From the NCBI RefSeq assembly GCF_024362405.1, contig NZ_CP101454.1:3410001-3474000 (forward strand): a DNA stretch of 64,000 nucleotides, given 5' to 3'. Below the pieces are notes generated by a model, which was not told the DNA's origin, made no database searches, and saw only the letters and a list, made by a program, of their open reading frames with translations. Shown in pieces: positions 25,756 to 33,596 of the stretch; positions within the stretch are counted from its first letter, which is position 1, and the number at the start of each line of letters is the position of its first letter. Origin of the DNA: Halorarius litoreus (GTDB taxonomy: Archaea; Halobacteriota; Halobacteria; Halobacteriales; Haloarculaceae). Position numbers and translations under genes: made by a program.

Positions 25756-26346
25756 ATGACGCGCTATCTGATCTCCGATCACCACTTCGACCACAACAAC
25801 ATCATCGAGTACTGCGACCGGCCGTTCACGTCCGTGGGACAGATGCACGACACGATGCTCTCTCGGTTCCACGAAGTCGTCGACCCTGGTGACACGCTCT
25901 ACCACCTGGGGGACGTCGCGATGGCGATGCGTGACCCCGCGTTGACCGGCGAGTGGCTCTCCCGACTCTCCGAGTCGGCAGTTCTCGTCCGTGGGAACCA
26001 CGACGCCGCCCTCGACCCCGAGTCGGTCGACTACCCCGTCGTGCAGGCGTGCGTACTCGAGACCGAGGACCGTCGGTTCTACTGCACTCACCGCCCGGAA
26101 CACACACCCGGGTGGTGGGACGGCTGGGTCCTCCACGGCCACCACCACAACAACCACCCCGAGGAGTTCCCACTCGTCCGGACCGACACGAAGCGAGTCA
26201 ACGTCGGTGCCGAACTGCTCGACTACCGGCCAGCGAGCTTGCCCGCGATCGACCGGCTGCTGGACGCGTGTGAGCGACAGGGCCGGCGGCTGGTCCGTGA
26301 CCGTTCAGCGGCCGAGGCGGTTCTCGCAGACGCCCAGGCCGAGTGA
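25756..26346 (+). CDS. calcineurin-like metallophosphoesterase
   Basis: 196 aa from ATG 25756 (MTRYLISDHHFDHNNIIEYC). Five metallophosphatase motifs are visible: SDHHFDH, YHLGDVA, RGNHDAAL, CTHRPEH and HGHHHNNH. The DHHFDHxNII opening identifies the branch annotated as phosphoesterase or 2',3'-cyclic-phosphodiesterase-like YfcE relatives. The ORF extends 12 codons upstream (MSPLPDVQAGFP), but the motif sits at the N terminus in this family, so the inner ATG is preferred. The substrate is unknown. Confidence 0.87.
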   Translation: MTRYLISDHHFDHNNIIEYCDRPFTSVGQMHDTMLSRFHEVVDPGDTLYHLGDVAMAMRDPALTGEWLSRLSESAVLVRGNHDAALDPESVDYPVVQACVLETEDRRFYCTHRPEHTPGWWDGWVLHGHHHNNHPEEFPLVRTDTKRVNVGAELLDYRPASLPAIDRLLDACERQGRRLVRDRSAAEAVLADAQAE

Positions 26347-26416
26347 CCGCTGCCGGTACCCAACCGAGCAGTATATTCGACAAATATTCATTATAGTTGC
26401 TGACGTACTCAGTAGT

Positions 26417-26659
26417 ATGCCCCTCGCTATCAATCACCACATCTGGAAGCGTCCGACGGTGGAGCACGCCACGTGCGGGCTAGCGGGGACGTTCATCACC
26501 ATCGCAGTGCTGTATCTCGGGTTCGCGTTCTTCGTCAGCGTGTTCTCGACGCTCGGCGTGCTGTCGACGACAGCGCTCGTGCTCGTGACCGTGTTCTGGT
26601 GGGTGGTCTGGTGGCTCGGCCTGGAGATGCTGTTCGACCGGGCGGTCGCCAGCTCCTGA
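26417..26659 (+). CDS. small two-helix membrane protein, uncharacterised
   Basis: 80 aa: MPLAINHHIWKRPTVEHATC is followed by two hydrophobic segments (about 23-45, LAGTFITIAVLYLGFAFFVS..., and 50-70, TTALVLVTVFWWVVWWLGLE). The upstream 60 bp is unusually AT-rich for the window (GTATATTCGACAAATATTC) and provides an obvious promoter, including TACTCAGTAGTA just before the ATG. It is convergent with the following regulator gene with no gap. No known family was recognised. Confidence 0.7.
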   Translation: MPLAINHHIWKRPTVEHATCGLAGTFITIAVLYLGFAFFVSVFSTLGVLSTTALVLVTVFWWVVWWLGLEMLFDRAVASS

Positions 26660-27184
26660 TCAGTCGTCGTCCTCGTGGAGCGTCGCCAGTATCTCGGGGT
26701 CCGTTCGGAACTTCATCACGTTGTGGACGACGCTGTTCCGGATGTTCGCGATGACGCCGCCGTGTCGCTTGTAGCAGTCGTGAATCCACCGCGACTGCGC
26801 GGTCGCATCGCGGAACATCATCACCGACTTCCACTGGTACTCCCCGTCGGAGAGGAAGTAGAACAGCGTGTTTGGCGAGTCACGGATGTACTCCATCGCG
26901 GGCCGCCAGCCGTCGGCGAAGTTCTGGGTGTTGAACTTGAACTCGAACATCGCGAACCGGAAGTACTCCTCGTTCGGGATGACCGCCTCGCGGAACACCC
27001 CCTGTTCGCGCATGCCACGGATGGACTCGCTCACCGTGACGTGTGACACCTGAATGTCGTACTTCTCGTCCAGTAGTTGCGCCAGATCTCTCGAAGACAG
27101 CTGGGGGTCGCGCGACAGCTCGCGCAGCACCAGCACGTCTCGTTCTTTGAACTTCCAGTCGGGTGCGTCGTCCGTCTCTCTCAT
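26660..27184 (-). CDS. winged-helix transcriptional regulator in lipid operon (Lrp-like HTH)
   Basis: 174 aa. Residues about 10-65 (FKERDVLVLRELSRDPQLSS, then RDLAQLLDEKYDIQVSHVTV and SESIRGMREQGVFREAVI) form an Lrp/AsnC-like winged helix with a longer linker. The C-terminal half (EEYFRFAMFEFKFNTQNFAD and FYFLSDGEYQWKSVMMFRD) is not the RAM domain sequence but has an alternating strand/helix layout and may sense a ligand. It overlaps the hydrolase gene by 4 bp as the last gene of the acyl-CoA dehydrogenase operon, so it probably controls that operon, perhaps autogenously. Confidence 0.82.
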   Translation of the reverse strand: MRETDDAPDWKFKERDVLVLRELSRDPQLSSRDLAQLLDEKYDIQVSHVTVSESIRGMREQGVFREAVIPNEEYFRFAMFEFKFNTQNFADGWRPAMEYIRDSPNTLFYFLSDGEYQWKSVMMFRDATAQSRWIHDCYKRHGGVIANIRNSVVHNVMKFRTDPEILATLHEDDD

Positions 27185-28080
27185 GTATGTCTGTGTTCGT
27201 TGTCAGCCAGGAACGCAGCTAGTCGTTCACGGTACGTCTCCGCACGGTCCTCGACGACCCAGTGGAACGCCTCGTCGAGGGGGTCGAGGTCGCCGCCCAG
27301 TTCGGCGGCCAGCCGCTCGCCGTACGCGATGGGCTGCATCGCGTCGTTCTCCGCCCACAGGCAGAGCAGCGGGCAGTCGATCGCCGCGTAGTCGATTTCG
27401 ATCGTGTGGTTCGTGTTTGTCGACACCGCGGCTCTCGCGAGAGCACGCTTGCCACCCTCGCGAAGCCACGGGTACTTCATCCCCGCGACGAACTCGGAGT
27501 CGGCCTCGCCGTAGGCACCGTCGGCGAAGGCGAAGTCGAGTTTGGCCTCGAGTTCGTCGTCCGCCATCTCGGCCGTCTTCGGGAGCCCGAGGTCCGTGAT
27601 GAACTCGACGGGCCACGAGTCGTAGCAGACGACGTTCGAGCAGACCAGCGACGCCACCCGGTCGGGATTGTGCGCGGCGAACCGGAGTGCCACCCCGCCG
27701 CCGATGTCGTGGGCGACGAGGTGGACCGAGTCGAGGCCGAGGTGGTCGAGCAGGCCATCGAGGGCCTGCTCCTGTGCCCGGATCGAGCGGTCGAACCCCT
27801 CCGCCATCGAGGAGTTGCCGTAGCCGACCATGTCCGGCACGATGGTCCGATAATCCGATTCGAGATGTGGGGCGACGCCCCGCCAGAGGAACCCCCACGT
27901 CGGGATGCCGTGGAGGAAGACGACGGGCGGTCCACTGTCCTCGTCTCGCGGGTCACTGTGTTCCCCGCTCGACCGTGCCGCGGCTAGCGCCGCGCTGTCC
28001 CGATAGGCCATCTCGACCTCGTGGCCGTCGACCGAGACCGTCGTGATCTCCTGGTCGGCCGCCCACTGTTCGTAGTTCAT
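27181..28080 (-). CDS. alpha/beta-hydrolase with Asp nucleophile (dehalogenase/epoxide hydrolase-like)
   Basis: 299 aa from the ATG at 28078-28080. The oxyanion motif is FLHGIPTWGFLWRGV (55-69) and the nucleophile elbow reads LVAHDIGGGVALRF, with Asp125 in place of the Ser of esterases. The catalytic His is in EAFHWVVED near the C terminus. Asp at the elbow is the mark of haloalkane dehalogenases, haloacetate dehalogenases and epoxide hydrolases rather than lipases. The cap domain lies at about 150-215. It is one nucleotide downstream of the acyl-CoA dehydrogenase gene and overlaps the regulator gene, so it acts in the same acid-degradation pathway. Substrate unknown. Confidence 0.87.
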   Translation of the reverse strand: MNYEQWAADQEITTVSVDGHEVEMAYRDSAALAAARSSGEHSDPRDEDSGPPVVFLHGIPTWGFLWRGVAPHLESDYRTIVPDMVGYGNSSMAEGFDRSIRAQEQALDGLLDHLGLDSVHLVAHDIGGGVALRFAAHNPDRVASLVCSNVVCYDSWPVEFITDLGLPKTAEMADDELEAKLDFAFADGAYGEADSEFVAGMKYPWLREGGKRALARAAVSTNTNHTIEIDYAAIDCPLLCLWAENDAMQPIAYGERLAAELGGDLDPLDEAFHWVVEDRAETYRERLAAFLADNEHRHT

Positions 28081-28081
28081 G

Positions 28082-29221
28082 TCACAGCAGGCGGTCCGCG
28101 ATGATGTTCTTCTGGATCTCCGAGGTCCCCTCGTAGATCTTCGTGATGCGGGCGTCGCGGTAGAACCGCTCTGCGGGGTGGTCGGTGACGTAGCCCGCCC
28201 CACCGTGAACCTGGAGCCCCTCGTCGGCGACGTCGACCGACATCTCGCTGCAGAAGTACTTCGCCATCGACGCCAGGCGGACGGCCTCGTCGTCTTTGTC
28301 CTCCGCGACGTGACTCGCCGCGCGATAGACGAGCGAGCGCCCGGCTTCGACCTGCGTCGCCATGTCGGCGAGCTTGTGGCGGATGGCCTGGAACTCGCCG
28401 ATCTTCTGGTCGAACTGCTCGCGCTCGTTGGCGTAGTCGACGGCGGCGTCGAGCGCCCCCTGTGCGGCGCCGACTGCCTGGGCGGCGACGCTGGTGCGCC
28501 CCGAGGCGAAGAAGTCCATCAACTGGTAGAACCCCTTGTTCTCCTCGCCGATGACGTTCGCTTCCGGGATGCGTACGTCGGAGAGCGTGATTTCCGCGAG
28601 GTCCGAGGCACGAATCCCCAGCTTGTTGTCGATCTTCGTCGGCGAGAACCCGTCCGTGTCGGTCGGCACGAGGAACGCGGTGATGCCACGGTGGCCCGCG
28701 CCGGGGTCGGTCTTCGCCATCACGACCGCGACGTCGGCGATGGTGCCGTTCGTGATCCACATCTTGGTGCCGTTGATGACCCAGTCGTCGCCGTCCTTCT
28801 CCGCGCGGGTCTCCATCCCCGCGACGTTCGACCCGTGTGCTGGTTCGGAGATGCACGAACACGAGGCCGAATCCCCGCTGGCGATACGCGGGAGCCACTC
28901 CTCTTTCATCCACTCGTCGCCGTACTCCAGGATCATCGAGGAGCCGAACCCAGCACTCCCGATGGCCGAGCCGATGCCGGGGTCCGCACGCCACAGCTCC
29001 TCGGTGACGATGATGCGCGAGAGCGGGTCCATGCCCGCGCCGCCGTACTCCTCGGGGATGTGCGGCGCGACGAAGTCGAGTTCCGCGGCCTGCCGCCGGA
29101 GCGACTCCGGATACTCCTTGCTCTCGTCGTGCTCACGGGCGACGGGCCGCATCTCCTTCTCGCCGAACTCCCTGACCGCTTGCCGCACGGCGTCGTGCTC
29201 CGCCGTGAGTCGGAATGACAT
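28082..29221 (-). CDS. acyl-CoA dehydrogenase
   Basis: 379-aa FAD flavoenzyme catalysing the first beta-oxidation step. The family layout is clear: an N-terminal helical domain (VREFGEKEMRPVAREHDESK), then CISEPAHGSNVAGMETRAEK in the middle beta domain, then GVRIPEANVIG-type linker text, the AAQAVGAAQGALDAAVDYAN helix, and near the end LQVHGGAGYVTDHPAERFYR followed by DARITKIYEGTSEIQKNIIA. That last region includes the catalytic-Glu YEG position (IYEGTSE) of the short-chain type. It is the first gene of a three-gene operon. A TTTTACA box on the minus strand 26 nt before the ATG implies a leaderless transcript. Confidence 0.93.
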   Translation of the reverse strand: MSFRLTAEHDAVRQAVREFGEKEMRPVAREHDESKEYPESLRRQAAELDFVAPHIPEEYGGAGMDPLSRIIVTEELWRADPGIGSAIGSAGFGSSMILEYGDEWMKEEWLPRIASGDSASCSCISEPAHGSNVAGMETRAEKDGDDWVINGTKMWITNGTIADVAVVMAKTDPGAGHRGITAFLVPTDTDGFSPTKIDNKLGIRASDLAEITLSDVRIPEANVIGEENKGFYQLMDFFASGRTSVAAQAVGAAQGALDAAVDYANEREQFDQKIGEFQAIRHKLADMATQVEAGRSLVYRAASHVAEDKDDEAVRLASMAKYFCSEMSVDVADEGLQVHGGAGYVTDHPAERFYRDARITKIYEGTSEIQKNIIADRLL

Positions 29222-29243
29222 AGGGGGTACTGCGCGTTACGGT

Positions 29244-29275
29244 GTAAAATAAGCATCGGCGTCAGCTGAACGCCG
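29244..29275 (-). promoter_or_regulatory. acyl-CoA dehydrogenase promoter with adjacent palindrome
   Basis: On the minus strand the TATA-like TTTTACA occupies 29244-29250, 26 nt before the ATG at 29221. Just upstream of it (29257-29275) lies CGGCG-TCAGCTGA-A-CGCCG, in which TCAGCTGA is an 8-bp perfect palindrome flanked by complementary CGGCG/CGCCG. A dimeric regulator bound here would contact the BRE side of the promoter. The regulator encoded by the third gene of the operon is the obvious candidate. Confidence 0.5.
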
Positions 29276-29298
29276 TTAAGAAATCGGCCGAATTTTCC

Positions 29299-30195
29299 TC
29301 AGTCCGACTCCAGCTGCGTGAGCGTCTCCACGTCGGGGATGTCGTCGGTCGCGCTGGTGATCTGTTTCATCCGCTGGGTGTGCTTGCCGGCGGCGTACGC
29401 CGTCAGGTCGTCCGGGCCGGGACCGTGGATCTCCTGGTCGTCGTCCTCGGTGTAGGAAGCCGTCGTGATGCCGTTGACGAGTGGGAGGAGTTCGCCGACG
29501 GTGTCGTGGAGCACCTGCGGGTCGACGTTCTCCTCGCGGATGAGTTCCTTCAGCTTCAACATCCCGAAGCCGACGTGGCGCCCCTCGTCACGACGGATGA
29601 GGTCGAGTCCAGCACAGAGCCCGTCGAGGTTCGGGGCGTCGGGCGTCCGGTCACTGTACGTCGTCTGCAGGCCGTAGTACGCCGTCTGCGCGAGGATGCC
29701 CTCGATGGTGAGGTGATAGTGGCAGAGCGCCTCCGCGCGTGTCTCGGGCGTGTCATCGGTCAGGAGGCGGTGCATCGCCGTCTCCATCCGCGCGAACAGC
29801 TCGTTGTAGTCGGGGTCGAACCAGCCCTCGTCGTGTGGGGAAGAGCGGTCGAGCCCGCGACGGTCCTCCGCCTCGTGGATGACCTCCCGCCAGTAGCGGT
29901 CGAAGAACTCGTTGTGTTTCGCCTCCTCGTACAGCTGGGTCGTGATGAACATCTCGTCTTCCGGGACGTCGAGGACCACTGCGAGCGGCGCGAGGTCCTC
30001 GGTGACCGCCTCCTCGCCGGCCCCGAACTTCGCGATGGCCGCCCGGAACCCGTCGAACTGGTCGTCGTCGAGTTCGAGCAGCCCCTCGACGTCGTCCGAG
30101 AGGTCGATGTCGGCGGGGTCCCAGTGGCGCTCGACTGCGTTGCGGTAGTACCGGAACGAGCGGCTGTCGCGCTCCAGTCGCAGTTGTCGACTCAT
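29299..30195 (-). CDS. R2-like ligand-binding oxidase (R2lox), diiron/Mn-Fe protein
   Basis: 298 aa of the ferritin-like ribonucleotide-reductase R2 superfamily. All six metal ligands can be placed: Glu61 (GEEAVTED), Glu91-x-x-His94 (YEEAKHNEFF), Glu165 (HLTIEGIL) and Glu204-x-x-His207 (DEGRHVGFG). Val64 lies three residues after the first Glu, and Tyr160 lies five before Glu165. These are the positions that form the Tyr-Val ether crosslink in R2lox, so this is R2lox rather than NrdB. No nrdA is nearby. A TATA-like TTTATA (30222-30227, minus) lies 30 nt before this ATG and supports it over the ATG five codons upstream. The physiological substrate of R2lox is not established. Confidence 0.87.
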   Translation of the reverse strand: MSRQLRLERDSRSFRYYRNAVERHWDPADIDLSDDVEGLLELDDDQFDGFRAAIAKFGAGEEAVTEDLAPLAVVLDVPEDEMFITTQLYEEAKHNEFFDRYWREVIHEAEDRRGLDRSSPHDEGWFDPDYNELFARMETAMHRLLTDDTPETRAEALCHYHLTIEGILAQTAYYGLQTTYSDRTPDAPNLDGLCAGLDLIRRDEGRHVGFGMLKLKELIREENVDPQVLHDTVGELLPLVNGITTASYTEDDDQEIHGPGPDDLTAYAAGKHTQRMKQITSATDDIPDVETLTQLESD

Positions 30196-30221
30196 GGTAA
30201 CGTGTGACAACGCCGTTCGGG

Positions 30222-30227
30222 TATAAA
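30222..30227 (-). promoter_or_regulatory. TATA box of the R2lox gene
   Basis: TTTATA on the minus strand centred 30 nt before the chosen ATG at 30195. This spacing is the usual one for leaderless haloarchaeal transcripts and argues for that start codon. Confidence 0.55.
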
Positions 30228-30291
30228 CGTTCCCCGCCCGATGCTCGGCTCCTTATACCGGCCCGTCGATGCCCGTCCCTCTGTCGGGTTA

Positions 30292-31089
30292 TTACTCGCC
30301 GTCGAACTCGGGGGCACGACCCTCCATGAACGCGGAGGCTCCCTCCTGGTGGTCGTGGGTCTCGAAGACGGCCGCCTGTCCCATCGCCTCGTTGTCCTGC
30401 GCTTGCTTGAGCGTCGAGGTGAACCCCTGATTGATGAGGTTCTTGGAGGTTCGGAGCGCGACGGAGGGGCCGGTCGCGAGCTGGTCGACGAAGGCGTCGG
30501 CCTCCTCGTCGAACTCGCCCTGGTCGTACACGTGGTTGAACAGCCCGAGGTCCGACGCGCGGTCGGCGTCCACGCGCTCGCCCGTGAACACGAGCTCCTT
30601 CGCGACGTTCTCGCCGACGATGCGCGGGAGGAGATAGGAGGTGCCGGTGTCGACGGCGAGCCCGACCTGCCGGAACCCGAAGGAGATCTCCGCCGAGTCG
30701 CTCGCGAGCAGGACGTCGCAGGCGATAGCGAGGTTGCCACCCGCGCCGTAGGCGACGCCGTCGATCTTCGCGACCGTCGGCAGATGGAACTCGTAGAGTC
30801 GGCGGACCGCCCGCGAGGTCTCGTGCTGGATGCGTTCGACGACCTCGTGGAGGTCGACGGCGCCGGACATCCGCTCCATCATCGCGTTGATGTCGCCGCC
30901 GGCACAGAACGTCCCTTCGCTCCCGGTGACGACGAGACACCGCACGTCGTCGCGCGCCTCCAGCTCGTCGACCGTGTCGACGATGGCGGCCGACATCTCC
31001 GAAGTGAGCGCGTTGTAGTTGTCCGGCCGGTTCAGCGTGAGGGTGGCGACGCCGTCCGCCACGTCGAGGACGACAGGGTCGTTGCTCAT
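30292..31089 (-). CDS. enoyl-CoA hydratase/isomerase family protein
   Basis: 265-aa crotonase from the ATG at 31087-31089 (MSNDPVVLDVADGVATLTLN, then RPDNYNALT). Oxyanion-hole elements are TFCAGGDINAM and VAYGAGGNLAIACDVLLAS. The downstream region has SFGFRQVGLAVDTGTSYLLP, with Gln and Asp-Thr where the classical hydratase carries its second catalytic Glu. It may therefore act as a 3,2-enoyl isomerase or another crotonase reaction rather than simple hydration. A TTTACA box on the minus strand (31118-31123) lies 32 nt upstream. It is divergent from the first PGF-CTERM gene. Confidence 0.87.
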   Translation of the reverse strand: MSNDPVVLDVADGVATLTLNRPDNYNALTSEMSAAIVDTVDELEARDDVRCLVVTGSEGTFCAGGDINAMMERMSGAVDLHEVVERIQHETSRAVRRLYEFHLPTVAKIDGVAYGAGGNLAIACDVLLASDSAEISFGFRQVGLAVDTGTSYLLPRIVGENVAKELVFTGERVDADRASDLGLFNHVYDQGEFDEEADAFVDQLATGPSVALRTSKNLINQGFTSTLKQAQDNEAMGQAAVFETHDHQEGASAFMEGRAPEFDGE

Positions 31090-31117
31090 GGTACGTCCGT
31101 GCCTGTGTCGCATAGAT

Positions 31118-31123
31118 TGTAAA
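31118..31123 (-). promoter_or_regulatory. TATA-like box of the enoyl-CoA hydratase gene
   Basis: TTTACA on the minus strand, centred about 32 nt before the ATG at 31089, within the 141-bp divergent region shared with the first PGF-CTERM gene. Confidence 0.45.
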
Positions 31124-31194
31124 GTTTCCCACCCCATGTCTCGACCATCGTTTACCATCTGTTCGGTCGGGAGCGACCGGGCGCTCGTTGAGGC

Positions 31195-31205
31195 ACTATA
31201 AAATC
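31195..31205 (+). promoter_or_regulatory. TATA box of first PGF-CTERM gene
   Basis: ACTATAAAATC, a near-consensus archaeal TATA element, sits 30 nt before the ATG at 31231. This makes the 31231 start (rather than the internal ATG at 31258) the likely leaderless start. Confidence 0.6.
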
Positions 31206-31230
31206 GCCGTGTATCCGCCGCACCAATCGG

Positions 31231-32343
31231 ATGAGTCGAGGTTCCGTGTGGTCTCGTATGCAACGCGATTCGTCGTACCGGCGTGCGGTGTCGGTCGCCG
31301 TCCTCGCGCTGGCGCTGCTGCTCGCGGCCGTCGCCCCGGCGGTCACGGTCGCCGCTCAGCAGGACGTCAGGGTGGCTGACGGGCACACCGGCAGCGTGGA
31401 CGGTGGTCGTGAAGACAACGAACAGCAACAGTACCCACTGAACTACTCGTTCTTCCCGGCGACGCGGACCCCGGGGAATCAGAACGGGGCGGCCGAACAC
31501 TACGCGCTCGGCCTCACCGAGGACATCCGGCTCCACTGGATCGTCGTCACCTCGAAGGAGTTCGACTTCAGCAGCTGTGAGGCTGGCGACACAAACGCGT
31601 TCGGCGTCGACCGCGGCAACAACGACTCCGGCACGAAAACCGACGTGAGCCTGCTGACCTCCTACAGGAGCTACACCTCGACGCCGAACCAGATTCAGAT
31701 TGCCTACTACAAGGAGGACGCCCTGGCCGGCGACCCCATCAGGATCAACGTGGAGGACGAGATCGTCGCCAAACAGTCGAACTGCTACAACAATCCCAAA
31801 GAGGCCGGTTGGTACCGCGTGAGTGGAATGATCAACGGGTCGACGAAGATGGACACGAACACTGACTACACCATCCAGGCCGGCACCCAGTACATCTACA
31901 TCTGTGAGTGTTCGAGCCGCAAGGAGGCGCGCGAGAAGCTCGGTCCACCGCCGAACGAACAGGGTGGAAGCGAATCCTCGACGCCCGAACCGACCGCGAC
32001 GGCCGCCCCCGAACAGACGGCGACGGCGGCGCAGACCGCCACAGCGACGGCGACGGCCCAGGCCACCCAGACGGCGCGCCAGCAGACCGCCACGGCGACG
32101 GTCTCGAACCGGAAGGCCGACGACCAGACGGCGACCGCGCAGGCGACCGCAACCGCCGGTTCGACGGGCGACGGGACGCCCGCACCCGGTTCTCAGTCGG
32201 ACGGCGGGCAGCAGCCGTCGACCGCCGAGCAGCAGGCTGTCCCCACCACCCCGACGCTCGCGGAGGGGCCGGGCTTCGGTGCGCTCCTCTCGGTGCTGGC
32301 GCTCGTGGGTGCCGCACTCGTCGCGCTCCGCCGCCGGCAGTAA
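31231..32343 (+). CDS. secreted PGF-CTERM surface protein, paralogue A of a tandem trio
   Basis: 370 aa. A Sec-type signal (residues about 10-42, ending VTVAAQQ) precedes a roughly 200-residue domain with four cysteines at 116, 185, 225 and 227. The last pair forms CEC in YICECSSRKEAREKLG, ending GPPPNEQ. A Thr/Ala/Gln linker of about 95 residues follows, then PTLAEGPGFG, a membrane helix and RRRQ: the PGF-CTERM sorting signal processed by archaeosortase A, with the new end lipid-linked. NxS/T sequons include NYSF, NDSG and NGST. The domain was not recognised. It shares cysteine spacing (69 then 40 residues) exactly with the next two genes. Confidence 0.85.
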   Translation: MSRGSVWSRMQRDSSYRRAVSVAVLALALLLAAVAPAVTVAAQQDVRVADGHTGSVDGGREDNEQQQYPLNYSFFPATRTPGNQNGAAEHYALGLTEDIRLHWIVVTSKEFDFSSCEAGDTNAFGVDRGNNDSGTKTDVSLLTSYRSYTSTPNQIQIAYYKEDALAGDPIRINVEDEIVAKQSNCYNNPKEAGWYRVSGMINGSTKMDTNTDYTIQAGTQYIYICECSSRKEAREKLGPPPNEQGGSESSTPEPTATAAPEQTATAAQTATATATAQATQTARQQTATATVSNRKADDQTATAQATATAGSTGDGTPAPGSQSDGGQQPSTAEQQAVPTTPTLAEGPGFGALLSVLALVGAALVALRRRQ

Positions 32344-32380
32344 CGACCCCCTGCAGTTCGTCGATTCCCTCCTCGACCCG

Positions 32381-32413
32381 CATATAAATCACCGGTAGTC
32401 TACTGCAGTAGAC
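32381..32413 (+). promoter_or_regulatory. promoter of paralogue B: TATA box plus 16-bp perfect palindrome
   Basis: CATATAAATC (32381-32390) is a clear TATA element. GTCTACTGCAGTAGAC (32398-32413) is a perfect 16-bp palindrome positioned 8 nt after it, over the expected transcription start. Binding there would block initiation, so it reads as an operator. No equivalent perfect palindrome is present in front of paralogues A or C. Confidence 0.55.
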
Positions 32414-32447
32414 CGATGGGTGACACCTCCTGAATGCCGATACAGGC

Positions 32448-33515
32448 ATGCCGGAATCTCTCTCCCGCCGTACAGTTACGGTTCTCGTCCTCACGGTCGC
32501 GCTGCTCCTCGCGGCCGTCGGCCCGTCGGTCGCGCTCGTCGCGACACAGCAGGACTACGAGGTCGCCGACGGCCGCCAGGGTCGCGTCGACCCCGGTCGG
32601 GAGGACGACGAGAGCCAGGAGTTCCCCATCAACATCACGTTCTACCCCATCGACCACGCGCCCGGCGTGACCAACGGTGCGTTCGAGGTGTACGCCTCGG
32701 GACTCACCGAGGACATGACCGTCCACTGGGTCGTCCTCGAGACACGGGCGTTCGACGTCGGCACCTGCAAGGCGAGCGACGCGAGCGCGTTCGGCATCGA
32801 CCGCGGGAACGACGAAGCCGGCACCAAGACCAACCAGGGACTGCTGACGGCGTACAAGACCTACGAGTCGAAGCCCAGTGGGTTCTTCATCGGGTTCTAC
32901 AAGGAGTCGGCGCTCGCGGGCGAACCGGTCGTCGCCACCACCAGCGACCAGGTCGTCGCCCGACAGAACAACTGCGTCAACAACCCCGAAGAGCCGGGCT
33001 GGTACCGCGTGAACGGCTACATCAACGGCTCGACGAAGAACGACACGACCACCGACTACACCATCTACGCGACCAGCCAGTACACCTACGTCTGCGACTG
33101 TTCGAGCCGCGAGGAAGCCCGCGAGAAACTCGGCCCGCCGCCGAACGAGCAGAGTGGTAGCGAGTCCTCGACGCCCGAGGCCACCGCGACGGCGACTGCC
33201 ACGACCACCTCGACACCAGACCAGCAGACGACCACTGCCACGACCACCCCGACACCAGACCAGCAGACGACCACTGCCACGGCCGGTCCGAAACAGGACG
33301 GGGTGAGCCCGACGCCCCGCCCACAGACGGCGACGACCCCCACACCCACCCAGTCCGTCGACGACGGCAACTCGACGCCGACAGCCCAGACGACCGCCAC
33401 CGAGAACCGGGCCGTCGCAACCACGCCCACGCTCGCGGAGGGGCCGGGCTTCGGCCCCCTGCTCGCCGTGCTTGCGCTCATCGGTGCGGCCCTCCTCCTG
33501 GGTCGCCGACCGTAG
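32448..33515 (+). CDS. secreted PGF-CTERM surface protein, paralogue B
   Basis: 355 aa with the same plan as paralogue A: signal peptide (residues 1-31, MPESLSRRTVTVLVLTVALL...), a domain with Cys107, Cys176, Cys216 and Cys218, the conserved EAREKLGPPPNEQ block, a Thr/Ala/Pro linker containing a direct repeat of TPDQQTTTATTT, then TLAEGPGFG with a membrane helix and RRP. Strongly shared segments with A and C include NGST before TDYTIYA and FGIDRGND. A palindrome ATGCC-GATACA-GGCAT overlaps the start region (32434-32449). Surface-anchored after archaeosortase cleavage. Function unknown. Confidence 0.85.
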   Translation: MPESLSRRTVTVLVLTVALLLAAVGPSVALVATQQDYEVADGRQGRVDPGREDDESQEFPINITFYPIDHAPGVTNGAFEVYASGLTEDMTVHWVVLETRAFDVGTCKASDASAFGIDRGNDEAGTKTNQGLLTAYKTYESKPSGFFIGFYKESALAGEPVVATTSDQVVARQNNCVNNPEEPGWYRVNGYINGSTKNDTTTDYTIYATSQYTYVCDCSSREEAREKLGPPPNEQSGSESSTPEATATATATTTSTPDQQTTTATTTPTPDQQTTTATAGPKQDGVSPTPRPQTATTPTPTQSVDDGNSTPTAQTTATENRAVATTPTLAEGPGFGPLLAVLALIGAALLLGRRP

Positions 33516-33533
33516 CCGTCGCGGCACACGCTC

Positions 33534-33545
33534 ACTTATAAAAAC
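33534..33545 (+). promoter_or_regulatory. TATA box of paralogue C
   Basis: ACTTATAAAAAC is a strong TATA element about 57 nt before the ATG at 33597, predicting a leader of roughly 30 nt. It shows that the third paralogue can be transcribed on its own. Confidence 0.6.
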
Positions 33546-33596
33546 CCAGTACTCTGGCGCGCTAAACCGATAAGGTACGTTTCCGTTCCCCCGCGT

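Noticed and set aside
31960..32200. Thr/Ala/Gln-coding repeats in the PGF-CTERM linkers as a possible DNA tandem repeat or CRISPR-like array
   Set aside because: The repeats are only at amino-acid composition level; nucleotide units are imperfect, unequal and have no spacers.
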